DNA from: Atlantibacter subterraneus | GTDB lineage: Bacteria; Pseudomonadota; Gammaproteobacteria; Enterobacterales; Enterobacteriaceae | Reading direction: 5' to 3' | NCBI RefSeq assembly: GCF_007570865.1 | Contig: NZ_VLPS01000011.1 | Location: forward strand, 62,001 to 126,000 | Length of the DNA stretch: 64,000 bases | The notes under the pieces: generated by a model | Told to the model about the DNA's origin: nothing | The model's database searches: none | The model's input: only the letters and a program-made list of their open reading frames with translations | Shown here: one piece after another, positions 9,120 to 20,919 of the stretch | Layout of the letters: each line of letters opens with the position of its first letter | Numbering within the stretch: position 1 is the stretch's first letter | Made by a program: the position numbers and the translations under genes

Positions 9120-10103
9120 ATGTCTGATAGCCCACAACTGAGTTTGATCATCGCGGTTTATAACGGTGAGAAGTTTCTCAGTACGTTCTTTGATAGCATC
9201 AAAAACCAGCATCTCAGCCACGTCGAGCTGATTGTGGTTAATGATGGTTCGACCGATGGCTCGGCGGACATTATTGAACGTTACGCTCAGCAATTTAGCG
9301 ATTTTACCGTTCTGAACCAGGAAAACGGCGGCGTCTCCGCCGCGCGGAATACCGGTCTGGCGGTGGCACGCGGCCAATACGTGGCATTCCCCGATATTGA
9401 TGACGTGATCTATCCCGGCATGTATAACCGCCTGCTGGAAATTGCGCTGCAAAACGATCTGGACGTCGCGACCTGTAACGGGACCTATATTTATGATGAC
9501 GGACGTCCGGCGAAAAAAATATTCCCTTCAGACCGCCTGTCATCAACGGGCGTATTAGAAGGCCCGGTCTGGCTGGAAATGGCCCTGCGCTCGCGTAAAT
9601 TCCTGCACGTCACCTGGCTGAATATTTATCGCCATGACTTTATTAAACAACATGGTTTTCGTTTTGAACCTGGCCTGCGCCACCAGGATATCCCCTGGAC
9701 TACCGAACTGCTGTTAACCGCGAAGCGGGTACAATATGTGGATGAGGCGCTGTACGATTATCTGATTCATTCGGCTTCGGTGTCGCATACGCCGGGTACC
9801 GATGATACCCGGATGCGCTCATCACGCCATTACATGAAGATCCTTGAGATGCTCAACGACATTAACCGTCGTTATCCTGAGCAGGTGAAGCGCGTTCCCT
9901 CCTGCCACTGGCAAATCGCCAAAGAAGGCCTCGGTATTTTACACAGTATCAACAACATCGAGGATCCGGCAAAAAAACGCGAGATCACCCAGGAGCTGTT
10001 CGATCGCGGTATCTGGTCGATGATCTGGAAGAATGCCCGTGGGTTTAAACTGCGCTGGCGTTTAGGCCGCCGTTATTTCCGTCTTAAAAAAATAATCAGC
10101 TAA
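9120..10103 (+). CDS. GT2 (GT-A fold) glycosyltransferase of LPS core synthesis
   Basis: A 327-residue inverting GT2 transferase. The N-terminal half is a textbook GT-A domain: LIIAVYNGEKFL (9-20), NDGSTDGS (41-48), NGGVSAARNTGL, and the metal-binding DIDD at 92-95. The ATG at 9120 is preceded by GAGCAAGC; an upstream ATG at 9054 adds 22 residues with no family resemblance. It is followed after eight bases by the next transferase and forms a block with it and the phosphoethanolamine-transferase-like gene. The sugar cannot be assigned. Confidence 0.88.
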   Translation: MSDSPQLSLIIAVYNGEKFLSTFFDSIKNQHLSHVELIVVNDGSTDGSADIIERYAQQFSDFTVLNQENGGVSAARNTGLAVARGQYVAFPDIDDVIYPGMYNRLLEIALQNDLDVATCNGTYIYDDGRPAKKIFPSDRLSSTGVLEGPVWLEMALRSRKFLHVTWLNIYRHDFIKQHGFRFEPGLRHQDIPWTTELLLTAKRVQYVDEALYDYLIHSASVSHTPGTDDTRMRSSRHYMKILEMLNDINRRYPEQVKRVPSCHWQIAKEGLGILHSINNIEDPAKKREITQELFDRGIWSMIWKNARGFKLRWRLGRRYFRLKKIIS

Positions 10104-10111
10104 CGAAGACT

Positions 10112-11083
10112 ATGAGTAAATTAAAACTGCATGCGGTTTCGCGCGCTGACTTTATCGCGAAAAATTATTCTGATTTCCAGACGCTGCTGGATGCGCGCGT
10201 CAATCCAGATACCATTCCCGAGCGCTTCTACTGCGGTGGACGTGGCGGGTGGACCTTTCAGACGACCCTGACGCTTAAACACTTTTATGGCGATGATATC
10301 GAGTGTTCATTTGGTTCAGAGTGTCGTTCCGACGCCATCAACCTGATGCATAACGATGATTTCGGATCGCGGGTTAAACCCTGGAAAGGCGTGACCGTTG
10401 TGGCACGCGCTGACCGTCCGCCCATTATTGGCGCGGATTACGTAGTGGAACAAAATCCGGAAGTCGCAGGTTTAAAAAATCGCCTGTTCGTGCCGTACTG
10501 GCCGCAGCCTGGCGTCCAGCCGCGCGAGCGTACCGACAGTACCATTGATACCGTGGCCTACTTTGGCCGTGTCGACAGCTTCCCGCCGGAATTCCGTTCC
10601 GACGCGTTTATTAAACGCCTTGCGGATCAAGGCATCACGTTACGTATCTCATTTGATAACTGGACCGATTATCGCAATGTGGATGTCTGCCTGAGTTTTC
10701 GTAAATCCCACGATCATAAGCTGGCGCGCAAACCTGCCAGTAAATTGATTAACGGCTGGCTGGGTAAAACCGTGATGATTTGCGATGACGAGCCCTCTTT
10801 CCGCGCCATCCGCGAAAGCGAGCTTGATTATCTGATTGCCAAAACGCCTGACGAGGCATTCGACGCGATCATGCGCCTGAAGAACGATCCCGCGCTGTAT
10901 CAGCAAATGCAGGAGCAGGGTAGAAAAAGACTGGAGTTTTATTCACGCCGTGCCGTCGCGGCGCGTTGGTATGAGTTATTTGAAGGGATCTGGCGTAAGG
11001 GATTACACAACAAACCGGAGTTTGTCCGCGCGCTGCACTTCAGCATTGGCAAGGTCATTCGTCCACTGACCAAGAAGTTTTAA
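10112..11083 (+). CDS. Putative glycosyltransferase (GT4-like C-terminal domain)
   Basis: A 323-residue soluble protein without signal peptide or membrane segments. The C-terminal half looks like the donor-binding domain of GT4/GT1 enzymes: AYFGRVDSFPPEF, then KPASKLINGWLGKTVMICDD, then ESELDYLIAKTPDEAF. The N-terminal half is diverged and contains YCGGRGGWTFQTTLTLKHF. Similar proteins occur in enterobacterial core and O-antigen loci. It lies eight bases after the GT2 gene and 14 bases before the next gene, so all three are probably co-transcribed. Function beyond core glycosylation is inferred from position. Confidence 0.7.
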   Translation: MSKLKLHAVSRADFIAKNYSDFQTLLDARVNPDTIPERFYCGGRGGWTFQTTLTLKHFYGDDIECSFGSECRSDAINLMHNDDFGSRVKPWKGVTVVARADRPPIIGADYVVEQNPEVAGLKNRLFVPYWPQPGVQPRERTDSTIDTVAYFGRVDSFPPEFRSDAFIKRLADQGITLRISFDNWTDYRNVDVCLSFRKSHDHKLARKPASKLINGWLGKTVMICDDEPSFRAIRESELDYLIAKTPDEAFDAIMRLKNDPALYQQMQEQGRKRLEFYSRRAVAARWYELFEGIWRKGLHNKPEFVRALHFSIGKVIRPLTKKF

Positions 11084-11097
11084 TTGAAGGTTTTTGT

Positions 11098-12726
11098 ATG
11101 TCCACGTCCACTCTTGTAGCGCCCGCGTCTTTTGGGCGTAATCTGGCACGCACGCTGGTTCTGGCGCTGATTTTTATGGTGCTGTTCTCGTTTTCTGAGA
11201 TCAGCATCCTGCTGAAGGATAAGGTATATAGCCCAAAAGCTGATGATATCGCGCTCTACGCTATTATCGCGCTGCTGGCAGCCATCAGCTCCCGCTATTT
11301 CCTGACGCGGTTGCTGTTAGCGATAACGTTCTTTATTCAGGTTTCCGAAGCCGCTTATTACACCTTTTATGGGCAATTTTATGGCCCCAGCGAAGTCTGG
11401 CTGGCGCTGGTCGAAACCAAAGATATTGCCAGCGGCATCGGTGACAGCCTGGGCGTGTTGGGGATTTACATCGCGATTTTAATCGTAGCCATTATCTTTT
11501 CGCTGGCCTTCGCGCGCCGTCTGGCACCACAGTGGAAAAAATGGCTGGCTATCCCCTCACTGTTGATCATCGTCGTGATGTTTGCCGGGCAGTTCTACAA
11601 GGCGGTCGACGGGCAAATGTATAAATTCAACCCGGATTTACGCCACAGCCTGCTGCGTAACGGGTTATCTGCCGTGAGCTTCAGCGCCATTCGCCTGATC
11701 CCGGAAGCGATTTCCGGCGAAAACCAAACGCTGGCCCACTACGAGCCTTATAAAGTGACGCCGATACCGGGCAGCCAGGCTGGAAAATACTCCATTATCC
11801 TAGCGATTGGCGAAAGCCTTAACCCGCACCATGTCAGTGCCCTGGGTTATCAGCGTGATACCACGCCGGCGCTGAATGCGCTGATGAAGCAGTACCAGGG
11901 TAGCGCAAACCTTATTATCTCCAACGCCGTATCAACTCGCGTGGCGATTCCGATGCTGGTTAACAACCTGCGCGAACCGGATAACTACTACGCTTATAAA
12001 TCGAAAGCCACTAACCTGTTCGCCAACGCCAAAAAACAGGGTTACCAGACCGCATTTATTTCTGCGCAAGGGCTGGAAGGGCTAAGCAACTGGATTGGCA
12101 TTCATAATATCGACCTGTGGGAAGACACTCAGATTCGCCCGGCACCGGAAGTCGGCGCGGACCGGGTTCTGACGCCATCCGTTGAGCAAGCCAAACTGGA
12201 CTGGAATAAACCTTTCCTGATGGTGCTTAACAGCCGCGCACCACACATTCCTTATGAGCGCAACCTGCCGCCGGGATTTGCAAAATTCTCAACGCCGCAG
12301 GCGGCCAACGATGTGGAGCAGAAGAAAAACGAGTACGACGACGCGGTGCGTTATTACGACCAGGAGCTGGCTTCTGCGATCCGTACGACAATGGCAAAAT
12401 CAAAACTGCCGGTGCTGGTGTTTATTACTTCCGATCACGGTGAGCGCGTCGGTGACGGCGGCCTGTTCGGCCATTCGATTGTCGCGATGCCTATTGCTCA
12501 GGTTCCGTTTATCTATTTCAGCAACGACGCCAATTACCGTATCGGCGATATCACCCCAAATCTGCCTCGCAACCATTACCAGTTGGCGACGCTGATTAAT
12601 AAAATGCTCGGTTTTTCAGTGGAAAACCCCAACCAAAAAGATGATTCCTATTTCATCACCGGTGGGGATATTCGCGGCCTGTCCGGGCGGGTGACTTACC
12701 ATCTTGATACGCTACCCGCACAATAA
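11098..12726 (+). CDS. Phosphoethanolamine-transferase-like membrane enzyme (EptA/CptA/OpgE superfamily)
   Basis: A 542-residue inner-membrane enzyme with five hydrophobic segments in the first ~180 residues and a periplasmic sulfatase-fold domain. It has the metal and nucleophile positions of the phosphoethanolamine transferases: IGES with Glu239, STRVAIP with the candidate nucleophile Thr280, and SDHGE with Asp446-His447. The GYQRDTTPAL block is also typical. The disulfide cysteines common in EptA/MCR enzymes are absent, which argues for CptA or OpgE relatives. Its place inside the waa cluster suggests it decorates the LPS core, but target and donor are inferred. Confidence 0.8.
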   Translation: MSTSTLVAPASFGRNLARTLVLALIFMVLFSFSEISILLKDKVYSPKADDIALYAIIALLAAISSRYFLTRLLLAITFFIQVSEAAYYTFYGQFYGPSEVWLALVETKDIASGIGDSLGVLGIYIAILIVAIIFSLAFARRLAPQWKKWLAIPSLLIIVVMFAGQFYKAVDGQMYKFNPDLRHSLLRNGLSAVSFSAIRLIPEAISGENQTLAHYEPYKVTPIPGSQAGKYSIILAIGESLNPHHVSALGYQRDTTPALNALMKQYQGSANLIISNAVSTRVAIPMLVNNLREPDNYYAYKSKATNLFANAKKQGYQTAFISAQGLEGLSNWIGIHNIDLWEDTQIRPAPEVGADRVLTPSVEQAKLDWNKPFLMVLNSRAPHIPYERNLPPGFAKFSTPQAANDVEQKKNEYDDAVRYYDQELASAIRTTMAKSKLPVLVFITSDHGERVGDGGLFGHSIVAMPIAQVPFIYFSNDANYRIGDITPNLPRNHYQLATLINKMLGFSVENPNQKDDSYFITGGDIRGLSGRVTYHLDTLPAQ

Positions 12727-12743
12727 TTCTCTCCTTTGGCATT

Positions 12744-12770
12744 TCTGCGGGCGGCCTGGCTGCCCGCAGA
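12744..12770 (+). terminator. Hairpin downstream of the phosphoethanolamine-transferase-like gene
   Basis: TCTGCGGGC (12744-12752) pairs perfectly with GCCCGCAGA (12762-12770). A moderately T-rich stretch follows. This probably ends the plus-strand core-transferase operon ahead of waaA. Confidence 0.55.
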
Positions 12771-12898
12771 TTGAGTAAATCTTCTTGCCGCCCTTTCTCT
12801 GAAAGGGTAAAACGCCCCGTAGTAAGCCAAAACAATAGCTTTAACCGGCTTAAATGCTTAGAATTTGCCCGCCGATTAAGAAAATAACGGATATTCGC

Positions 12899-14172
12899 TT
12901 GGAATCGTTGTATACCGCTTTACTCTATCTTATTCAGCCCTTCATCTGGGTACGGTTGCTGCTTCGCAGCCGTAAGGCTCCTGCGTACCGTAAACGCTGG
13001 GGTGAACGCTATGGTTATTGCCGGAATAAGGTGGCGCCTGACGGTATATTGCTGCACTCGGTTTCGGTGGGCGAGACGCTGGCGGCTATTCCGCTGGTAC
13101 GCGCCCTGCGCCATCGCTACCCGACGCTGCCGATCACCGTCACGACCATGACGCCAACAGGTTCGGAGCGCGTGCTTTCCGCCTTCGGCAAAGACGTTCA
13201 TCACGTCTATCTGCCTTACGATCTCCCTTGCGCCATGAACCGCTTCCTGGACAATGTGCGTCCCAAGCTGGTGATCGTCATGGAAACCGAGCTGTGGCCG
13301 AACATGATTGCCGCGCTGCATCAGCGCCAAATCCCACTGGTCATCGCTAACGCGCGTCTGTCTGAGCGGTCGGCAAACGGGTATAAAAAGCTGCGCGGTT
13401 TTATGCGCCGCTTGCTGAATAAAATCACGCTGATTGCCGCTCAAAATGAAGAAGACGGTAATCGCTTTCTGGAGCTGGGCCTGAAGCGCAATCAGCTCGC
13501 CATTACCGGCAGCCTGAAATTCGATATTTCCGTCACGCCTGAACTGGCGGCTCGCGCCGTGACGCTGCGTCGCCAGTGGGCACCACGCCGTAAAGTGTGG
13601 ATCGCCACCAGCACCCACGATGGCGAAGAGGCAATTATCCTTGAGGCGCACAAGGCGCTGCTTAAAACCTTTCCTGATTTATTGTTGATCCTGGTGCCGC
13701 GCCATCCGGAGCGTTTTAAAGATGCCCGGGACCTGGTACATAAAGCGGGTTTCAGCTTTACCCTGCGCAGCACCGGTGAAATCCCGTCGAGCAGCACCCA
13801 GGTGGTGATTGGCGACACCATGGGCGAGCTGATGTTGCTGTACGGCATTGCCGATCTCGCCTTTGTCGGCGGCAGCCTGGTGGAGCGCGGCGGCCATAAC
13901 CCGCTGGAGCCCGCCGCGCACGCGATCCCGGTGCTGATGGGCCCGCATATCTTCAACTTTAAAGATATTTGCGGACGTCTGCTGGAAGCGGGCGGCTTGA
14001 TTATTGTTAACGACGCCCCGGCGCTGGTAAAAGAGATCTCAACGCTGCTGACCGATGAAGACTATCGGTTGTGGTATGGCCGTCACGCCGTAGAAGTACT
14101 GCATCAAAACCAGGGGGCGCTGACGCGTCTGCTGCAACTTCTGCAGCCTTATCTGCCGCAGCGGAGCCATTG

Positions 14173-14173
<1 letters not shown>
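12899..14173 (+). CDS. waaA: 3-deoxy-D-manno-octulosonic acid (Kdo) transferase
   Basis: Bifunctional Kdo transferase that adds two Kdo residues to lipid IVA at the cytoplasmic face of the inner membrane; essential in E. coli. An N-terminal membrane anchor ([18 protein letters not shown]) is followed by two GT-B domains with [22 protein letters not shown] and [16 protein letters not shown] chose the TTG at 12899, preceded by ACGGA at a good distance. It gives 424 residues and an N-terminus aligned with E. coli WaaA (425). The ATG at 12854 would add a basic 15-residue leader without an evident ribosome binding site. The stop overlaps the waaE start (TGATG). Confidence 0.93.
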
Positions 14174-15434
<1,261 letters not shown>

Positions 15435-15441
15435 TCGCGCA

Positions 15442-16251
15442 TTACTTCTGGCAGCGTCGGCACCAGTACGTGCGGCGTTGCCCGTGTTTACCTGCCTGAA
15501 TCGGCGTTCCACACACCCGGCACGGCTCGCCTTCCCTTCCGTAGACCTGTAACTCCTGGGCAAAATATCCCGGCTTTCCGTCGCTTTGTAAAAAGTCGCG
15601 CAGCGTGGTGCCGCCCTGCTCAATCGAACGCAGCAGCACCGCTTTGATCGCGGTTGCCAGCAACTCACACTCTTCTTTAGAGAGCGCCTGGGCCAGCTTA
15701 TCGGGATGGATCCCGGCGGCAAACAGCGATTCACTGGCGTAAATATTGCCGACGCCCACCACCAGTTTGTTATCCATCAACCAGGGCTTGATGGCGACTT
15801 TTTTCCGGACGCATTTTTGATGCAGGTATTCACCGTTGAATTCGTCGCTCAGCGGCTCCGGGCCGAGGTGCGCTAATACGTTGTGCCCTTCCAGCGACGT
15901 CGTCCAGAGCCATGCGCCGAAGCGACGCGGGTCGGTATAACGCAGCACTTTACCGTTGCTCATCACTAAATCGACGTGATCGTGCTTTTCAGCGGGCATG
16001 TCATGGGGCAGCACGCGCAGGCTGCCGGACATGCCAAGGTGCACGATGATCCAGCCGTCAGGTAATTCGATCAGCAGATATTTGGCGCGCCGCTGCACGC
16101 TGATAACCGGCTTATCGCTGAGCGCATGAATTTCATCAGAAACGGGCCAGCGCAAGCGGCCATTACGCACAACGGCATGAAGAATGGTTTCACCCACCAG
16201 GTGCGGTTCAATACCGCGACGGCTGGTTTCCACCTCAGGTAATTCAGGCAT
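15442..16251 (-). CDS. mutM: Formamidopyrimidine-DNA glycosylase (Fpg)
   Basis: Base-excision repair glycosylase/AP lyase that removes 8-oxoguanine and formamidopyrimidines. The N-terminus [18 protein letters not shown] supplies catalytic Pro (residue 1 after Met removal) and Glu. The C-terminal zinc finger is [11 protein letters not shown]...YWCRRCQK. Length is 269 residues as in E. coli. It follows rpmBG on the same strand, separated by a strong terminator, as in E. coli. Confidence 0.98.
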   Translation of the reverse strand: MPELPEVETSRRGIEPHLVGETILHAVVRNGRLRWPVSDEIHALSDKPVISVQRRAKYLLIELPDGWIIVHLGMSGSLRVLPHDMPAEKHDHVDLVMSNGKVLRYTDPRRFGAWLWTTSLEGHNVLAHLGPEPLSDEFNGEYLHQKCVRKKVAIKPWLMDNKLVVGVGNIYASESLFAAGIHPDKLAQALSKEECELLATAIKAVLLRSIEQGGTTLRDFLQSDGKPGYFAQELQVYGREGEPCRVCGTPIQAGKHGQRRTYWCRRCQK

Positions 16252-16282
16252 CGTTTCCCCTTTTCACGGTGACAGAAAGCAA

Positions 16283-16306
16283 AAAACCCGGCATAAGCCG
16301 GGTTTT
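16283..16306. terminator. Rho-independent terminator after rpmG
   Basis: AAAACCCGGC-ATAA-GCCGGGTTTT is a perfect stem with T-rich tails on both strands. It ends the rpmB-rpmG transcript (minus strand) just before mutM. Confidence 0.85.
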
Positions 16307-16323
16307 CATACAAGTCACTAAAA

Positions 16324-16494
<171 letters not shown>

Positions 16495-16511
16495 TTATTT
16501 CCTCTAAGTAC

Positions 16512-16769
<258 letters not shown>

Positions 16770-16893
16770 TTAGCTCGAGCTTCGTATGGGGTATTGGCGC
16801 CTCGTCAGGCTTTACAGCCCGGTTATCGCAGTTCTAAGCGAACCCACGATTGCCAGGCCCAAATGCCAAACCCGAGATTCTCAAAGGTGGCGT

Positions 16894-16922
16894 AGTATAC
16901 GCTGTGTAAGCCGGGTGCTCAA
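16894..16922 (-). promoter_or_regulatory. Candidate sigma-70 promoter of rpmB-rpmG
   Basis: On the minus strand TTGAGC (16922-16917) and TATACT (16899-16894) are separated by 17 bases. The -10 is a 5/6 match. It lies about 145 bases upstream of the rpmB start. The 216-bp radC-rpmB spacer contains nothing else that I recognise. Confidence 0.55.
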
Positions 16923-16964
16923 GTCCCGAACAGACAAAGATCCCTTTGGATCGCGGAAACTTAC

Positions 16965-17639
16965 CTAAATCCAGCCCCGTTCGGCAAACGAAACGTATTC
17001 TCCGCGGCCAATGACCAGATGGTCGAGCACACGAATATCCATGAAATCACAGCATTTTATGATGCGCTCGGTTATCGATTTATCTGCCTGGCTGGGCTCG
17101 GAATGGCCTGACGGGTGATTGTGGGCAAGGATCACCGCGGCGGCGTTCATCTTCATGGCTTCCCGCACGATTTCGCGTGGATGCACCTCAACGTGGCTGA
17201 GCGTGCCGGAAAACATCCGGCTATGTTTGATCACCCGATGCTGATTATCCATAAAGATCACCATAAAGACTTCGCGCTCTTCATCCGTTAGCTGGCCCTG
17301 AAGAAATTCACGCGTCATATCCGGGCTCAACAACGGTTTTTCTTCTTCTATCCATGACTCGGAATAGCGTCGCCCCAGCTCAGCAATAGCGCGCAACTGC
17401 GTGTAGGTCGCCTCGCCAACCCCGCCAATCGTTTGAAAGCGGTCAAGCGGGGCCGACAGCAATCCTCGTAGCGAGCCGAAGTGGTTATACAATTTTTCAG
17501 CCAGCTCCATCACCGTCACCCCCTGTTTGCCAGTGCGCAGGAAAATCGCCAGCAACTCAACGTCCGTCAGGGATTTTGCGCCAGAGCGCTGTAGCTTTTC
17601 GCGTGGACCATCCCAGGGCTTTTTCTTTCTTCTGCTCAT
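16965..17639 (-). CDS. radC: RadC family JAMM-domain protein
   Basis: A 224-residue member of the RadC family: an N-terminal helix-hairpin-helix-like region ([16 protein letters not shown]) and a C-terminal JAB1/MPN metalloprotease-like domain with the full motif His173, His175, Asp186 (HNHPSG...D). E. coli RadC was once linked to DNA repair; its biochemical role is unresolved. It keeps its usual place between rpmB and coaBC and is divergent from coaBC. Confidence 0.93.
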   Translation of the reverse strand: MSRRKKKPWDGPREKLQRSGAKSLTDVELLAIFLRTGKQGVTVMELAEKLYNHFGSLRGLLSAPLDRFQTIGGVGEATYTQLRAIAELGRRYSESWIEEEKPLLSPDMTREFLQGQLTDEEREVFMVIFMDNQHRVIKHSRMFSGTLSHVEVHPREIVREAMKMNAAAVILAHNHPSGHSEPSQADKSITERIIKCCDFMDIRVLDHLVIGRGEYVSFAERGWI

Positions 17640-17804
17640 TATCCCTCCTTGCGGTACCGGGGATCATGGCACAGTTTTTACGCACCCTCGACGCGACGAT
17701 GATGAGGTTGCGCGACATCTCGCAAACTCATTTTTACTCACCGTCCGCCATTTTCGGGAATGTGATAAAATAGCCGCTTTCCGATACGGCGACAGGAACA
17801 GGTT

Positions 17805-19019
17805 ATGACGGGTATTGCCGGTAAAAAAATTGTTCTCGGGGTAAGCGGCGGCATCGCAGCTTATAAAACACCAGACCTGGTGCGGCGTCTGCGCGAGCGC
17901 GGCGCGGATGTCCGGGTAGCCATGACGGAGGCGGCTAAAGCCTTTATCACCCCCATGAGTCTGCAAGCCGTATCGGGTTACCCTGTTTCAGACAGTTTAC
18001 TGGACCCGGCGGCAGAGGCGGCGATGGGTCATATCGAGCTGGGGAAATGGGCGGATTTAGTGATGCTTGTCCCGGCGACGGCAGATTTAATTGCTCGCGT
18101 CGCGGCGGGTATGGCGAATGATTTGGTCACCACCATCTGTCTGGCCACCCCTGCGCCCATCGCGGTGGTTCCGGCAATGAATCAACAGATGTATCGTAAT
18201 CTCGCCACCCAACATAACCTTAGCGTGCTCGCCGATCGCGGCATGATGATTTGGGGGCCGGACAGCGGCAGCCAGGCCTGCGGTGACGTTGGCCCGGGGC
18301 GTATGCTCGATCCGCTGGTGCTGGTAGATATGGCCGTTGCCCATTTTGCGCCTGTCAACGATCTGCAACATTTGAACATCATGATAACCGCCGGTCCGAC
18401 CCGCGAACCGCTTGACCCGGTGCGCTACATCACCAATCACAGCTCAGGCAAGATGGGCTTCGCCATTGCTGCGGCAGCGGCGGCGCGCGGGGCTCACGTC
18501 ACCATGGTAAGCGGGCCGGTCTCTCTGCCGACGCCTGCGGGCGTCGAGCGCATCGACGTGACTACCGCGCTGGAAATGGAAGCCGCTGTGCAGGCACGCG
18601 CGCAACAGCAGCAAATTTTTATTGGCTGCGCCGCGGTGGCGGACTATCGCGCTGCCGCCGTTGCCGATGAAAAAATCAAAAAACAGGGCGACGAGCTGGT
18701 TATCAAAATGGTGAAAAACCCGGATATCGTTGCCGGCGTCGCCGCGCTGAAAAACCAGCGTCCCTATGTCGTCGGGTTTGCCGCCGAAACGAATAATGTG
18801 GAAGAATATGCGCGGCAAAAACGTGTCCGTAAAAACCTCGATTTGATTTGCGCTAATGATGTCTCGCAAGCCGGTCAGGGGTTTAATAGCGACAGTAATG
18901 CTTTGCACCTTTACTGGCAGGATGGAGAACTCGCTTTACCGCTTGAGCGAAAAGCGCTCCTTGGCCACCGTTTACTGGACGAGATAGTGACCCGTTATGA
19001 TGAAAAAAATCGACGTTAA
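17805..19019 (+). CDS. coaBC: Bifunctional phosphopantothenoylcysteine decarboxylase / phosphopantothenate-cysteine ligase
   Basis: Carries out two successive steps of CoA synthesis: condensation of phosphopantothenate with Cys (CTP-dependent CoaB, C-terminal half) and FMN-dependent decarboxylation (CoaC, N-terminal ~190 residues). Visible active-site residues are His76, Asn126 (PAMNQQMY) and Cys159 (SQACGD). The CoaB half begins with the [16 protein letters not shown] block. Length is 404 residues. Its end overlaps the start of dut by 23 bases, as in E. coli. Confidence 0.97.
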   Translation: MTGIAGKKIVLGVSGGIAAYKTPDLVRRLRERGADVRVAMTEAAKAFITPMSLQAVSGYPVSDSLLDPAAEAAMGHIELGKWADLVMLVPATADLIARVAAGMANDLVTTICLATPAPIAVVPAMNQQMYRNLATQHNLSVLADRGMMIWGPDSGSQACGDVGPGRMLDPLVLVDMAVAHFAPVNDLQHLNIMITAGPTREPLDPVRYITNHSSGKMGFAIAAAAAARGAHVTMVSGPVSLPTPAGVERIDVTTALEMEAAVQARAQQQQIFIGCAAVADYRAAAVADEKIKKQGDELVIKMVKNPDIVAGVAALKNQRPYVVGFAAETNNVEEYARQKRVRKNLDLICANDVSQAGQGFNSDSNALHLYWQDGELALPLERKALLGHRLLDEIVTRYDEKNRR

Positions 19020-19455
19020 GATCCTTGACCCGCGCGTGGGCAAAGAGTTTCCGCTGCCGACATATGCGACTTCCGGCTCTGCGGGCCTGGATCTGCGCGC
19101 CTGCCTTGACGCCGCCGTGGAGCTGGCGCCAGGCGCTACCACGCTGCTGCCGACCGGGCTGGCTATCCATATCGCCGACCCTTCGCTGGCGGCGGTGATC
19201 CTGCCTCGTTCCGGCCTTGGGCATAAACACGGCGTGGTGTTAGGCAACCTGGTGGGATTAATTGATTCCGATTATCAGGGACAGTTGATGATCTCGGTCT
19301 GGAACCGTGGACAGGATAGCTTTACCATCGAGCCGGGCGAACGTGTCGCGCAGATGGTCTTTGTCCCCGTCGTTCAGGCGGAATTTAATTTGGTGGAAGA
19401 TTTTGACGCCACCCTTCGTGGTGAAGGCGGCTTCGGCCATTCCGGGCGGAGTTAA
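18997..19455 (+). CDS. dut: Deoxyuridine 5'-triphosphate nucleotidohydrolase
   Basis: Homotrimeric dUTPase producing dUMP for thymidylate synthesis and keeping uracil out of DNA. The 152-residue protein has the five dUTPase motifs, including [10 protein letters not shown] near residue 25, [10 protein letters not shown] near 70, [11 protein letters not shown] near 90 and the C-terminal [11 protein letters not shown]. The start at 18997 (or the second Met) lies inside coaBC. slmA follows after about 115 bases. Confidence 0.97.
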   Translation: MMKKIDVKILDPRVGKEFPLPTYATSGSAGLDLRACLDAAVELAPGATTLLPTGLAIHIADPSLAAVILPRSGLGHKHGVVLGNLVGLIDSDYQGQLMISVWNRGQDSFTIEPGERVAQMVFVPVVQAEFNLVEDFDATLRGEGGFGHSGRS

Positions 19456-19569
19456 TCCGCCCCTATCGTTACGCGTCCCATTAATAACAAACAAAACCGC
19501 AGGCAATAGCTTGCGGTAATAATGTGGATGCCGCCTGACAATTGCGTTTTTTCAGGGGTATTTGAGATC

Positions 19570-20166
19570 ATGGCAGAAAAACAAACCGCGAAACGGAATC
19601 GTCGCGAAGAAATACTTCAATCTCTGGCACAAATGCTTGAATCAAGCGATGGCAGTCAGCGCATTACCACAGCAAAACTGGCAGCCTCGGTTGGCGTTTC
19701 GGAAGCGGCACTGTATCGCCACTTTCCCAGCAAAACGCGTATGTTCGATAGTCTTATCGAGTTTATCGAAGATAGCCTGATTACCCGGATTAACCTGATC
19801 CTCAAAGATGAGAAAGACACGACCTCGCGCCTGCGTCTTATCATGCTGTTGATTCTGGGCTTTGGCGAAAAGAATCCTGGGCTGACCCGTATTCTCACCG
19901 GCCATGCGCTCATGTTTGAACAGGATCGCCTGCAAGGGCGCATTAACCAACTGTTCGAACGTATTGAAGCGCAGCTGCGTCAGGTTTTACGCGAGCGGAA
20001 AATGCGTGAAGGCGAAGGGTATGAAACGGACGAGACGCTGCTGGCTGGCCAACTGCTGGCGTTTTGCGAAGGCATGCTGTCGCGGTTTGTGCGCAGTGAG
20101 TTCCGCTACAGCCCGACCGCAGATTTCGATGCGCGCTGGCCGCTGCTGGCTTCACAGCTTCAATAA
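19570..20166 (+). CDS. slmA: Nucleoid occlusion factor SlmA
   Basis: TetR-family DNA-binding protein that blocks FtsZ ring assembly over the nucleoid while bound to SlmA sites. The 198-residue product starts [20 protein letters not shown] and has the TetR helix-turn-helix ([20 protein letters not shown]). The ATG at 19570 matches the E. coli start; an upstream ATG at 19522 adds 16 unrelated residues. The gene lies between dut and pyrE as in E. coli. Confidence 0.97.
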   Translation: MAEKQTAKRNRREEILQSLAQMLESSDGSQRITTAKLAASVGVSEAALYRHFPSKTRMFDSLIEFIEDSLITRINLILKDEKDTTSRLRLIMLLILGFGEKNPGLTRILTGHALMFEQDRLQGRINQLFERIEAQLRQVLRERKMREGEGYETDETLLAGQLLAFCEGMLSRFVRSEFRYSPTADFDARWPLLASQLQ

Positions 20167-20191
20167 AAAAGGCCGGGGTTCCGGCCTTTTT
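20166..20191. terminator. Bidirectional terminator between slmA and pyrE
   Basis: AAAAAGGCCGG-GGTT-CCGGCCTTTTT, a perfect 11-bp stem flanked by A and T runs. It serves both convergent genes. Confidence 0.9.
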
Positions 20192-20197
20192 ACTCAC

Positions 20198-20839
20198 TTA
20201 AATTCCATACTCTTCGCGATACGCCTGCACCGCAGCCAGATGGTCAGCCATTTCCGGGCGTTCTTCCAGATACGCAATCAGGTCTTTTAGCGTAATGATG
20301 GAAATGACCTGACAACCGTAGTCGCGCTCCACTTCCTGAATCGCTGAAATGTCCGCACGTCCACGCTCCTGGCGATCGAGGGAAATCAGCACGCCCGCAA
20401 GCGTAGCGCCGTGCGCCTGAATAATTTCCATCGATTCGCGGATTGCCGTACCGGCGGTAATCACATCATCCACCAGCATAATACGGCCTTCCAGCGGGCT
20501 TCCTACGAGCGTGCCGCCTTCACCGTGATCTTTGGCTTCTTTACGGTTGAAGCAGTACGGCACATCCCGGTCATGGTGCTCGGCAAGCGCCACTGCCGTG
20601 GTGGTGGCAATCGGAATGCCTTTATAAGCTGGCCCAAACAGCAAATCAAAATCGATGCCGGAATCCACCAGCGCCTCGGCATAAAAGCGCCCTAACAACG
20701 CCAGGTCACGACCGGTATTGAACAGCCCGGCATTAAAGAAATAAGGGCTTTTACGCCCGGATTTCAGCGTAAACTCGCCGAACTTCAATACCTGTTTGTT
20801 GAGCGCAAATTCAATAAACTGGCGTTGATACGGTTTCAT
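20198..20839 (-). CDS. pyrE: Orotate phosphoribosyltransferase
   Basis: Fifth step of pyrimidine synthesis, orotate + PRPP to OMP. The 213-residue protein starts [20 protein letters not shown] and has the PRPP-binding signature [12 protein letters not shown]. The ATG at 20839 equals the E. coli start; an in-frame extension to 20905 would read through the attenuator region. It lies downstream of rph, from which it is separated by a UTP-sensed attenuator. Confidence 0.97.
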   Translation of the reverse strand: MKPYQRQFIEFALNKQVLKFGEFTLKSGRKSPYFFNAGLFNTGRDLALLGRFYAEALVDSGIDFDLLFGPAYKGIPIATTTAVALAEHHDRDVPYCFNRKEAKDHGEGGTLVGSPLEGRIMLVDDVITAGTAIRESMEIIQAHGATLAGVLISLDRQERGRADISAIQEVERDYGCQVISIITLKDLIAYLEERPEMADHLAAVQAYREEYGI

Positions 20840-20889
20840 GGATTTGCTCCTTCTAAAGCGTGCAAATGAGTGGTACGAATAAATGGCAA

Positions 20890-20915
20890 AAAAAAGGCGA
20901 CTCACTGGTCGCCTT
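20890..20915 (-). promoter_or_regulatory. pyrE attenuator (intrinsic terminator in the rph-pyrE spacer)
   Basis: On the minus strand AAGGCGAC-CAGTGA-GTCGCCTT is followed by a run of T. In E. coli the same element couples pyrE expression to UTP through translation of the end of rph: fast transcription at high UTP lets the hairpin form. The rph stop codon is only a few bases before the stem, the geometry needed for that mechanism. Confidence 0.85.
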
Positions 20916-20919
20916 ACGA

